Source: an uncultured beta proteobacterium (GTDB taxonomy: Bacteria > Pseudomonadota > Gammaproteobacteria > Burkholderiales > Burkholderiaceae_C). From it: a DNA stretch of 18,699 bases. Below the pieces are notes generated by a model. It saw nothing but the letters and a program-made list of their open reading frames with translations, was not told the origin of the DNA and ran no database searches. Below are positions 1 through 7,378 of the stretch, piece by piece. The stretch spans positions 1 through 18,699 of the forward strand of contig CAIXMC010000400.1 of assembly GCA_903920405.1 (NCBI GenBank). The letters are read 5' to 3'. The position numbers and the translations under genes are program-made. Positions within the stretch are counted from its first letter, which is position 1. Every line of letters starts with the position of its first letter.

Positions 1-794
1 GCAGATTGAAATTGCCCTAGAACATTCTGCATTTTTTCCATGGCTTCCAGCATTTGGCCGGTTTCGTCCTTGCTTGTTGTTAATATTTTTTTATCAAACC
101 GACCCTCCGCCACATTGTCTGCAAGTTCCACTGCAAGTTTCATGGGCAGGGTGATACTGCGTATCAGGTAAAACCCAAAACCAAGCGCAAATGCAATCGC
201 AAGCAACAGCACCACCACAACCAGCGTGCGTGTGATTTCAAAACTGGCCAGAGAACGTTGATACTCTGCGTTGGCCACGTCCATCTGTAGCTTTTGCAAA
301 CCTCTGATAACGGGAGACACTTCATCCCAAAGCGTAGCCACATTGGGTTCGTAAAGACTTGCCATGTCAACGCTGTTGGATCGAAGAGCCTCAACCATGG
401 GAAGAACGCCATTCTGTAAAAATGCTTCGCGTTTGACCTGAAAACTTTGCACCAGCTTCTTCTCTTCTTCAGTGAGTTGGTTGGCACGGTAGGCTTCCCA
501 TGTCTTGGCAATTTTTGAAATGTTTTCAGTCACACGCTGGACCGCAGCCGCAGAATTTTCGACGGAAGAATTGGACACAGCGCGCGAAAGCAGCAATTGA
601 TTCTCCTGCATAAGCGATTCCACTTGGGCCAACTGGTTCAGTGGCACCAGTTGGTCAGATTGCATCGTCTTCAACCTTTCGTTGGCCATACCCAGCGAGC
701 GAAGCCCTGTCGCGGCGATGGCAATCAGTACCACGACCAATACCACCAACAAAAGCATCAGACGGATGCCAATTTTCAAATCGTTCAATTTCAT
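1..794 (-). CDS. Methyl-accepting chemotaxis protein, N-terminal part (MCP0, runs off window)
   Basis: This is a membrane chemoreceptor whose reading frame is open to the left edge, so only about 264 N-terminal residues are seen. It starts MKLNDLKIGIRLMLLL, like the other two large receptors here. TM1 is about residues 11-32, followed by a periplasmic helical domain of about 150 residues (four-helix-bundle type). TM2 (VVVVLLLAIAFALGFGFYL) and a HAMP start (IRSITLPMKLAVELADNVAEG) follow. The ATG at 794 has AGGA eight bases upstream. The sensor part resembles MCP2: both have an ESLMQ.NQ segment, a later VKR.AF..G..PMV.ALR segment and W.E..PVI.G..K.Q. MCP0 and MCP2 are therefore probably duplicates. 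The signalling hairpin and any C-terminal pentapeptide lie outside the window. The ligand is unknown. Confidence 0.93.
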   Translation of the reverse strand, partial: MKLNDLKIGIRLMLLLVVLVVVLIAIAATGLRSLGMANERLKTMQSDQLVPLNQLAQVESLMQENQLLLSRAVSNSSVENSAAAVQRVTENISKIAKTWEAYRANQLTEEEKKLVQSFQVKREAFLQNGVLPMVEALRSNSVDMASLYEPNVATLWDEVSPVIRGLQKLQMDVANAEYQRSLASFEITRTLVVVVLLLAIAFALGFGFYLIRSITLPMKLAVELADNVAEGRFDKKILTTSKDETGQMLEAMEKMQNVLGQFQS

Positions 795-868
795 TTCAAC
801 GTTCCTGGGAATGGTAAAACCGACTCAATGAAAGATAAGACAGCAGCCACCCATTTTCTACTTAATAA

Positions 869-894
869 CATATCAAAATAATAGCAAACTATGC
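869..894 (-). repeat. Diverged half-copy of GCTAT-N7-RTAGC interspersed repeat
   Basis: On the minus strand the segment reads GCATAGTTTGCTAT, then seven bases, then ATATG. It aligns without gaps to the core of the repeat copies at 15371-15421 and 17164-17214. It lies in the 162-base gap between the DUF3147 gene and MCP0. The match is degenerate, so this is a probable relic only. Confidence 0.45.
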
Positions 895-956
895 AGTATT
901 GACGAGCCTTGGCGGCGAATTTGAATATCAACAAATGAGAGCCTTTGGCCGCAGCT

Positions 957-1307
957 TTATAGCTGAACTCCAACCTTGCGCAGCAACGGCAGCATGACCC
1001 AGTAACACGCGGTGGTTGCTGCTGCCGAAATACCCAAGCTCAACCAAAAGTTCATATCCAGCTTGAGCAAAACGGGCAGTACAAAAAATAAGACAAGCGA
1101 TGGCAGAACGAGCCAGAACACTTGCATTGAAAGCTCCCCGATGAACGTGGAAGACGACCCCTCGACGTGTAACCAAATGAAGGCGAACAAAGAGGTAAGC
1201 GGAAGAGCGGCCAACAGCGCAGCCATGCCGGAATGGCGCTTTGCAATCTCGGACACAGCCACGATGACAACGGCTGAGAGGACGACCTTGAGTGCATAGA
1301 AAAGCAC
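957..1307 (-). CDS. DUF3147 (GlpM-like) small membrane protein
   Basis: This is a 116-residue, very hydrophobic inner-membrane protein with about four transmembrane segments: residues about 3-20, 28-46, 58-80 and 88-110. The features EIAKRHSGMAALLAALPLTS, FWLVLPSLVLF and ACYWVMLPLL fit the DUF3147/GlpM family as I know it. The function of that family is not established. The start chosen is GTG at 1307, because an in-frame stop lies shortly upstream and no ATG precedes the conserved N-terminus. No clear Shine-Dalgarno is visible. It sits between two chemoreceptor genes on the same strand, 61 bases after MCP1 ends, so it may be co-transcribed, but nothing in the sequence links it functionally to chemotaxis. 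Confidence 0.85.
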   Translation of the reverse strand: MLFYALKVVLSAVVIVAVSEIAKRHSGMAALLAALPLTSLFAFIWLHVEGSSSTFIGELSMQVFWLVLPSLVLFFVLPVLLKLDMNFWLSLGISAAATTACYWVMLPLLRKVGVQL

Positions 1308-1368
1308 GATGAGTGGACTCAGGTGAAATAGCTTTGATGGCTAATGGATAGAGCGGTGGTCCTACAAG

Positions 1369-3912
1369 TTAGTAGGGTATGAAATGACCAGACCCTGAAC
1401 CGCGCACAGAGGTAGAAAGCAGGGGTGTACTGGATCGGAGAGTGGCTCCCGTGCGACTTTTGAGTACTGGCAATGCTTGATGACTCTTCCCAGTGGGTTG
1501 ATCAACACCCGTATTAAAAAATGCAATACTTTGCTGCAGTTGCCCCGCCTGGCTTGAAAGCTCTTCACTGGTCGCTGCCAGTTCTTCAGATGCACTGGCA
1601 TTGATCTGTGTAGCTCGGGTGAGCTGCCCCATCGCGCCACCAATTTGAGTGACAGATTCGCTCTGCTCTGCACTGGCTGCTGCAATTTCTTGCACCAGCT
1701 CACTGGTTTTTTCAATGCTGGGAACGATCTCTTCGAGTAATTTACCGGCACGCTCTGCAGTGGTCACGCTGCTTTGCGCAAGCTCACCAATTTCCTTGGC
1801 GGCCTCCTGGCTACGTTCAGCGAGCTTGCGAACTTCGGCTGCCACCACCGCAAAGCCTTTGCCATGTTCACCTGCCCTGGCCGCTTCAATGGCGGCGTTC
1901 AATGCCAGCAAATTGGTTTGGTAGGCAATGTCATCAACGATACTGATTTTGGATGCTATTTTTTTCATAGCTGTTACCGTATGACTGACGGCGCTTCCAC
2001 CGTCTTTGGCCTCTTTGGTGGTTTTGGTGGCCATGCCATTGGTCACTTTGGCGTTGTCGCTGTTTTTGTTGATGGACACCGACATGACCTCAATTTGCGA
2101 AGTAGATTCTTCAACCGATGCCGCTTGCTCACTGGCCGCCTGACTCAAGGACTGGGCGGTAGCACTCACCTGACTGGCCGCACCGGTGAGGGCATTTGCC
2201 GCACCTCGCACTTCACCAATCACGCGGGTCAGGTTGTCGTTCGATGCATTGACGCTGTCTTTGACCTTGCCAAACAAACCGTGGTAGTCGCGTGTGATGC
2301 GCTGGGTCAAGTCGCCTTCAGCCACAGTGGCGAGCACATTAGCAACATCGTTCAGACTTTGTTCGCAGGTCTGTACAAGTTCATTCATACCTGTACTCAG
2401 GTTGGCCAGGAAGCCCGTTTTGCCCTCGGTTTTGATACGATGTGAGAAGTCACCCAAACCGGCCGCAGTCACAATATGAGCCACTTCGCGCTCGGAAGCC
2501 ATTTCTTCGGTGCGATCCACCCAGTGCGTGACACGCCCAATGTTCTGGCCTGCGTTGTCCAGGATAGGCTTGGCCAGCAAGCGCATCTGACGCCCCTCCA
2601 TCTCAACATCCTCTGCAAGGCCTGATTGCAGCGCATGGTCAAACTTGGCTGCCATGTCGTGATTTTTAAACATGCTGCTGAGTTTGTTGCCGTAATACTT
2701 GTCCGCATCAAAGCCGGGGCCACCCACTAATTTCAGCATTTGTTTGGCAGCCGGCGTGGCGTGGACAAAAATGGTGTTGGCATCCGAAACTGTCACGCAC
2801 TCTGGCAGACTGTCCAGCGACTGACGGATTCGCAAGTTAAAACTCGCAGCTTGTGCCGCATCACGCAAAGTGAGTTGCACTTTGTCCATGGCATCGCTGA
2901 TACGCGCTTTTTGGCCAGGCAGGCGATCCATGGCAACATCGAGTTTGCCTTCGGTATAACCAGACACCACTTCGACAATTTTCATCGTGACGGCAAGGTG
3001 AGACTGCACCATGCTGTTGGTGGACTCGGCCATCACACCGTAAGCCCCGGGCAAGCCTTGGGTAGGCATGCGGTGGTCAATCTGGCCTTTGTCATGCTGG
3101 GCAGCCATATCCTGCTGGGCAGCTTGAAACTGGCATAAAACCGACTGCATTTTGGCAAGTGACTGCATCAGAATACCTGTTTCATCACGACTGTCCACCA
3201 CAATATTGCCATCCAGCTTGCCATCGGCAACGTCATCTGCCACCTGAAGCGCTTTGGAAATGGGTGCAGTGATGGAGCGAGTCATCATCCAGCCAAAAAG
3301 TATTGCAAACAATACATTCAAAACACTGACAACGATGAGCACATTGCGGGTTAACCGGTACTCCACCTCAGACTTTTCAAAATCTGCCTTGTTCTCGTTT
3401 TCATAGTAGGCGAGGTTTTCTTCAATGGCTTCGAGCAATAAAGTCAAGGCAGGAGCTGCCTCTGCGGTCAGCAAGGCAGTTGCCTCCGGGATTTTGTAGT
3501 CCTGCGCCAACTCCAGCACTTTGTTATTAAGTTCAAGCGCCTTCACTTTGGCCTGTGCAATTTTTTCGAGGTTGGCTTTGCCAATGTCACTGACGGAAAG
3601 AGTTTGCAAAACCTCCCACTCTTTGACGTAGTCTTCGCGCGCTTGATTGAATCTTGCCACTTCCCGCTTCCTGGCCGCTACATCCTCGTAAAGGATCGAT
3701 GATCGCACCACCCTCGCAACGACATGCACAGATTCTGCCAACTTGGTGTTGATACGGATTCTGACGAAGTTACTGGTGACCACCTCTTCCAGATTGGATT
3801 GAATGCTGGAGATGTCTATCACGGCCACAATAGCCATGATCACCGAAAAAAACACAATCAGCCCGAAGGTGATAAAAAGGCGTGTACCAATTTTGAGGTT
3901 ACGAAAATTCAT
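1369..3912 (-). CDS. Methyl-accepting chemotaxis protein with HAMP repeats and PAS domain (MCP1)
   Basis: This chemoreceptor has 847 residues. TM1 is about 13-33, then a helical periplasmic sensor (34-188) unlike that of MCP0/MCP2. TM2 is 190-210 and the first HAMP about 211-263. Further HAMP-like segments lie at about 311-350 and 478-560, flanking a PAS-like domain at about 360-470. The coiled-coil signalling domain follows, with its tip around 675-701 ([20 protein letters not shown]). After a flexible tail of about 45 residues it ends in HFIPY, which fits the CheR/CheB tether consensus x-[HFYW]-x-x-[HFYW]. Relative to the Cache receptor in this window, each arm of the hairpin is seven residues shorter. 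The ATG at 3912 has GGAG upstream. The cytoplasmic half is closely similar to MCP2, so this is a tandem paralogue with an exchanged sensor. Confidence 0.97.
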   Translation of the reverse strand: MNFRNLKIGTRLFITFGLIVFFSVIMAIVAVIDISSIQSNLEEVVTSNFVRIRINTKLAESVHVVARVVRSSILYEDVAARKREVARFNQAREDYVKEWEVLQTLSVSDIGKANLEKIAQAKVKALELNNKVLELAQDYKIPEATALLTAEAAPALTLLLEAIEENLAYYENENKADFEKSEVEYRLTRNVLIVVSVLNVLFAILFGWMMTRSITAPISKALQVADDVADGKLDGNIVVDSRDETGILMQSLAKMQSVLCQFQAAQQDMAAQHDKGQIDHRMPTQGLPGAYGVMAESTNSMVQSHLAVTMKIVEVVSGYTEGKLDVAMDRLPGQKARISDAMDKVQLTLRDAAQAASFNLRIRQSLDSLPECVTVSDANTIFVHATPAAKQMLKLVGGPGFDADKYYGNKLSSMFKNHDMAAKFDHALQSGLAEDVEMEGRQMRLLAKPILDNAGQNIGRVTHWVDRTEEMASEREVAHIVTAAGLGDFSHRIKTEGKTGFLANLSTGMNELVQTCEQSLNDVANVLATVAEGDLTQRITRDYHGLFGKVKDSVNASNDNLTRVIGEVRGAANALTGAASQVSATAQSLSQAASEQAASVEESTSQIEVMSVSINKNSDNAKVTNGMATKTTKEAKDGGSAVSHTVTAMKKIASKISIVDDIAYQTNLLALNAAIEAARAGEHGKGFAVVAAEVRKLAERSQEAAKEIGELAQSSVTTAERAGKLLEEIVPSIEKTSELVQEIAAASAEQSESVTQIGGAMGQLTRATQINASASEELAATSEELSSQAGQLQQSIAFFNTGVDQPTGKSHQALPVLKSRTGATLRSSTPLLSTSVRGSGSGHFIPY

Positions 3913-3965
3913 ATAAAAACTCCATGGTGGTTGAGACTTGCCAGAAAACGATGGTTTTTTTCGTC

Positions 3966-4131
3966 AGGATATGGTCAACAATAAGTTGTGCATTTGGCCG
4001 TCAAAGTTAAAGATGCCATGCCAAGCGCAAATCGCGCAGTATGGCCGGCCCAGCCACGTCAGCGATTTGTAACGATGCAGTGCGCCCAAATCGGATGAGC
4101 CAAATGAAAAACTTATTGTTGACCATATGCT
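3966..4131. repeat. Long inverted repeat between MCP2 and MCP1 (MITE-like)
   Basis: Arms at 3969-3998 and 4099-4128 are reverse complements over 30 bases with two mismatches; both contain AACTTATTGTTGACCATAT or its complement. Two more paired bases lie just outside. The roughly 100-base interior holds an inner inverted repeat (CAAATCGC 4028-4035, GCGATTTG 4062-4069) and the palindrome GGCCGGCC. It begins within a few bases of the MCP2 stop codon and ends 54 bases before the MCP1 start, filling the intergenic gap. No target duplication is visible and no T-run follows the arm, so it is not a standard terminator. It could be a MITE remnant or a large mRNA stem separating the two genes. Confidence 0.8.
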
Positions 4132-6650
4132 TAATAGGATTTGAAATTCCCGATGCCTATTTTGCGAACAGAAGTAGCCAGCAAGGATGCCACACCACCT
4201 CTGCTACGCTCCCGCAAAAACTGGCGGCTGTCCTTTTGGCTTACCTTTTCACCCGTGTTGAAAAATGCAATACTGTGCTGAAGTTGCCCGGCCTGGCCTG
4301 AGAGTTGTTCGCTGGTGGCTGCCAGTTCTTCTGCTGCGCTGGCGTTTTGCTGGGTGGCTTGGCTTAATTGCCCCATGGCACCACCAATTTGTGTGACAGA
4401 TTCACTTTGCTCTGAACTGGCTGCTGCAATTTCTTGAACCAGTTCACTGGTTTTTTGAATGCTGGGTACGATTTCGTTTAACAATTTACCCGCACGCTCA
4501 GCGGTCGTGACGCTACTGAGCGCCAGTTCTCCAATCTCCCTGGCGGCTTCCTGGCTGCGTTCGGCCAGTTTGCGAACCTCGGCAGCCACTACTGCAAAGC
4601 CCTTGCCGTGCTCACCTGCTCTGGCGGCTTCAATGGCTGCATTGAGGGCTAACAGGTTGGTTTGGTAGGCAATGTCATCGACGATACCAATTTTGGATGC
4701 TATTTGTTTCATAGCTACCACCGTATGACTGACGGCGCTTCCGCCATCTTTGGCTTCATGGGTGGTTTTGGTCGCCATGCCGTCTGTGATTTTGGCGTTA
4801 TCGCTGTTTTGGTTGATGGAGACCGACATCACTTCAATTTGCGAAGTGGTTTCTTCAACCGATGAGGCTTGCTCGCTGGCGGCCTGGCTCAAGGATTGTG
4901 CGGTAATGCTCAACTGGTTGGCTGCGCTGGTAAGCGCGTCTGACGCTCCACGAACTTCACCAATCACACGAGTCAGATTGTCACTGGATGTGTTCACACT
5001 GTCTTTGACGCGACCAAACAAACCGTGGTATTCATGGGTGATTCGCTGAGTCAAATCACCCTGTGCCACACCGAGCATGACACGAGCGACATCTTCAAGA
5101 CCTTGTTCGCTGATGTCCATCAGTTGGTTCATGCCGTTTGAAATTTTGGCAAAAAATCCAGTTTTGTTGTCTGTGCGAAGTCTGCCATGAAAGTCGCCTT
5201 GCGTGGCTGCATGGACCATGGTGTCAAGTTCTTGTTCTGATGCAATTTCGTCAGTGCGGTCAATCCATTGAGTGATTCGCCCCATGGGTGTGCCGTGGCT
5301 GTCACGTACCGGCTTGGCGAGCAGGCGCAGATGGCGACCTTGAACTTCCATATCCACTGTTTCACCTGATCGCACAGCCTCGTCGAAACGTATGACGTGC
5401 TGAGGGTCTTTGAACAGACTGCTCAGTTTGTTGCCGTAAAACTTGTCGGTATCAAAGCCGGAGCCACCCAAAAGTTTCAGAAGTTCTTTGGCCGACGGCG
5501 ATGCATGCACCAGCAAAGCCTGGGCATTGGAAACTGTCACACACACGGTATCAAGTGCAGTGCGAATGCGCTCGTTGAAGGTGGCGGCTTCTTGGGCTGA
5601 CTTCATGGTGACCTGAACTTTGTCCATGGCCTCGGTAATGCGTGCTTTTTGGCCCGGGAGTCGATCCATTTGCAAATCCAAGTGACCCTCGGTATAGGCC
5701 TGCATGACCTCAACGACCTTCATGTTGACCGCAATATGCGACTGCACCAATTGGTTCACCGACTCGGCCATCGATCGATAAGAGCCTTGCAGATGCTCTG
5801 TGGGCATCCGGTAATCGAGCATGCCTTGGTCGTGCTGATGCGCCATTTCATTTTGAGCATCCAAAAACTGCCCCAACACCCCTTGCATGGTGGCCATGGC
5901 ACTGAGCAACTGGCCTGTTTCATTCTGGGGGTAGATGTCTGTAGTGACATCGAACTTGCCGACAGCCACATCTTGCGCAACTGAGACGGCATGGCGCATG
6001 GGTGCAGTGATGCTTCTGATCAAAAAGTAGCCTGACACCATGGTGAACGCAAGTGCTGCGACCATGGTCAGGATAATGCCATTTCGGGTGGTGTTGGCGC
6101 TGGCATGGGACAGGATGTAAGCTGCCTTGGAGTTTTCAAGCTGCATTTTTTTAATGCCTTGAATGACAGGTGCCAGTTCTTCCCAACGGTTAGTGAGGGT
6201 CTCGTCCACCAGCAGGGCGCGCCCCGGACTATTGTCTCTGAGTGCATCCACCATGGGGTCCAAGCCATCTTTAACAAACGCGGCTCGTTTGACTTCCAGG
6301 TCGGCGATCAGCTTTTGTTGTGCTTCAGAATTGGCTGTGGCGTGGAACAACTTGAGCGTGGTGGTGATGGTGGCAATATTGCCGGTTACCCCCTCAACCG
6401 CACGTTTTGAATTGTCGGCTGACGGATTGATGATAGCCCTGAGAATAAGCATCTGGTTGGCCTGCATCAGGCTTTCTATGCTTGACATATATTCCAGTGG
6501 CATCATGCCGTTGGAATACTGGTGTTCCATTTTGGTGTTGGCTTCACTGGCTGCGCGCAGGCCAACCCACCCGGTGATGAGCAACACAAGAGACAACAGA
6601 GCCAAAAGAAAGGACAGACGAGTCCCGATTTTCATATTCTTAAGACTCAT
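4131..6650 (-). CDS. Methyl-accepting chemotaxis protein with HAMP repeats and PAS domain (MCP2)
   Basis: This chemoreceptor has 839 residues. The start chosen is ATG at 6650 ([12 protein letters not shown]), because it aligns with the N-termini of MCP0 and MCP1 and has AAGGA upstream; an upstream in-frame ATG at 6683 would add 11 residues. TM1 is about 11-32 and a four-helix-bundle-type periplasmic domain spans 33-188. TM2 is 190-211 and HAMP 212-262. HAMP-like and PAS-like segments follow as in MCP1, then the signalling hairpin with the tip [17 protein letters not shown]. The C-terminus is NFKSY after a variable linker, matching the CheR/CheB tether consensus. The last 16 residues parallel MCP1 (pattern L.TSVR..G.G.F..Y). 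The PAS region reads VCVTVSNA where MCP1 has ECVTVSDA. The ligand is unknown. Confidence 0.96.
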   Translation of the reverse strand: MSLKNMKIGTRLSFLLALLSLVLLITGWVGLRAASEANTKMEHQYSNGMMPLEYMSSIESLMQANQMLILRAIINPSADNSKRAVEGVTGNIATITTTLKLFHATANSEAQQKLIADLEVKRAAFVKDGLDPMVDALRDNSPGRALLVDETLTNRWEELAPVIQGIKKMQLENSKAAYILSHASANTTRNGIILTMVAALAFTMVSGYFLIRSITAPMRHAVSVAQDVAVGKFDVTTDIYPQNETGQLLSAMATMQGVLGQFLDAQNEMAHQHDQGMLDYRMPTEHLQGSYRSMAESVNQLVQSHIAVNMKVVEVMQAYTEGHLDLQMDRLPGQKARITEAMDKVQVTMKSAQEAATFNERIRTALDTVCVTVSNAQALLVHASPSAKELLKLLGGSGFDTDKFYGNKLSSLFKDPQHVIRFDEAVRSGETVDMEVQGRHLRLLAKPVRDSHGTPMGRITQWIDRTDEIASEQELDTMVHAATQGDFHGRLRTDNKTGFFAKISNGMNQLMDISEQGLEDVARVMLGVAQGDLTQRITHEYHGLFGRVKDSVNTSSDNLTRVIGEVRGASDALTSAANQLSITAQSLSQAASEQASSVEETTSQIEVMSVSINQNSDNAKITDGMATKTTHEAKDGGSAVSHTVVAMKQIASKIGIVDDIAYQTNLLALNAAIEAARAGEHGKGFAVVAAEVRKLAERSQEAAREIGELALSSVTTAERAGKLLNEIVPSIQKTSELVQEIAAASSEQSESVTQIGGAMGQLSQATQQNASAAEELAATSEQLSGQAGQLQHSIAFFNTGEKVSQKDSRQFLRERSRGGVASLLATSVRKIGIGNFKSY
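4699..4715 (-). repeat. GCTAT-N7-ATAGC motif inside MCP2 (similar at 1955-1971 in MCP1)
   Basis: A 17-base inverted repeat with the same half-sites and spacing as the interspersed repeat core occurs at the same place in both receptor genes, encoding A-M-K-x-I-A of the hairpin. Because this peptide is conserved for structural reasons, the DNA match may be coincidental. The parallel copy in MCP1 is at 1955-1971. Confidence 0.3.
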
Positions 6651-6710
6651 ACCACTGTCCTTTTTTAGTCTTTTCAAATTCAACTTGCAGGGAAAAAATG
6701 CTCAGGGAAT

Positions 6711-6736
6711 GCTACTACAAAGATAGCTATCAACGC
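6711..6736 (-). repeat. Half-copy of interspersed repeat upstream of MCP2
   Basis: The minus strand reads GCGTTGATAGCTAT, seven bases, then GTAGC. It matches the right half of the copies in dprA (17164-17214) and upstream of the LysM gene (15371-15421) with identical spacing. It lies 61 bases upstream of the MCP2 start in a 266-base gap and could sit within the promoter region. Confidence 0.6.
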
Positions 6737-6849
6737 ATGATGGACAAGGGTTAGAGGGCAAAATGATTCCCAAAATCCAGCATCGGCATGTTGCTCATTT
6801 TTTTGATTATTCAAGCCGTGTGATTGGATATGAAGGTAAACCCTGGGAG

Positions 6850-6868
6850 CGAGGGCATCTTGCCCTCG
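6850..6868. repeat. Stem-loop in the gap between MCP2 and the secreted-protein gene
   Basis: A perfect 7-bp stem CGAGGGC / GCCCTCG with a 5-base loop lies about 50 bases after the stop of the secreted-protein gene (minus strand). No U-run follows it on the minus strand, so intrinsic termination is unsupported. It may be a REP-like dispersed palindrome or a 3'-end stabiliser. The rest of 6651-6916 holds the half-repeat at 6711-6736 and the MCP2 ribosome binding site; I see no gene in it. Confidence 0.6.
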
Positions 6869-6916
6869 GCACATAAGCACGTCAGGGTGATATGCACTCT
6901 CTCAGGTTTTTTCACA

Positions 6917-7327
6917 TTAACCGCCAAGTTCGCCGAGCAAGCTCAAACACTTGTTGATGCGCTCTTTTTGAATGCCACCTGCCAGTTTCAAGGCTTCGTC
7001 TTCCTTGCCAGCCAAAATCAGCGGAACCAATTCGGTTTCACGGGTCTTTTTGAATGCGCCCCAGGTTTCAACCAACGCCTTGAACTGAGCCTCTTTGCCT
7101 TCGGGCGCTTTGAGCTGGTTTAACAATGCACTCGCAGCATTAGCCGTATCTTGCACCAGTTTTTGCTGCTCTGCACCGCGCTTTGTTTTATCGGTGGCAA
7201 GCGTCACCAGAGTTTCTCTGGCGACCATCATTTTGGATCGAAGGTCTTTGAAACCATCAGCATGGGCCCAAGGTGCTGCCAGCAGGGTGGCAAAAGTAAA
7301 ACACAAGACGGCAACAATTTTTTTCAT
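6917..7327 (-). CDS. Small secreted helical protein of the chemosensory cluster
   Basis: The protein has 136 residues and no family I can name. Residues 1-23 form a clear Sec signal peptide (MKKIVAVLCFTFATLLAAP, cleavage probably after AHA), giving a mature periplasmic protein of about 113 residues. The mature part is almost entirely amphipathic helix with few prolines, compatible with a four-helix bundle. The segment around W89 (W.AF...RE.ELVPLILAGKEDEA) resembles helix 3-4 of four-helix-bundle receptor sensor domains. It lacks a CXXCH motif, so it is not a c'-type cytochrome. It starts 51 bases after cheA with AAGGG upstream, so it is probably co-transcribed. A periplasmic partner or ligand-binding protein for a receptor is possible but is inference only. 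Confidence 0.85.
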   Translation of the reverse strand: MKKIVAVLCFTFATLLAAPWAHADGFKDLRSKMMVARETLVTLATDKTKRGAEQQKLVQDTANAASALLNQLKAPEGKEAQFKALVETWGAFKKTRETELVPLILAGKEDEALKLAGGIQKERINKCLSLLGELGG

Positions 7328-7378
7328 GGCATAACCCTTTCAAGATAAAAAATAACACCAACCCAAATCAACACATGC

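Noticed and set aside
1331..1376. tRNA-like stretch (GGATAGAGCGGTGGTCCTAC) between the DUF3147 gene and MCP1
   Set aside because: It resembles the D-arm region of a tRNA, but the D stem does not pair properly, no anticodon, T-arm or acceptor stem can be drawn, and it overlaps the end of MCP1.
1774..2445. Long plus-strand open frame of 223 codons
   Set aside because: It is antisense to the strongly conserved MCP1 coding sequence and its protein has no recognisable features; it is a codon-bias shadow.
6850..6868. Intrinsic terminator of the secreted-protein gene
   Set aside because: The stem is good but no T-run follows on the transcribed strand, so it is listed only as a stem-loop.
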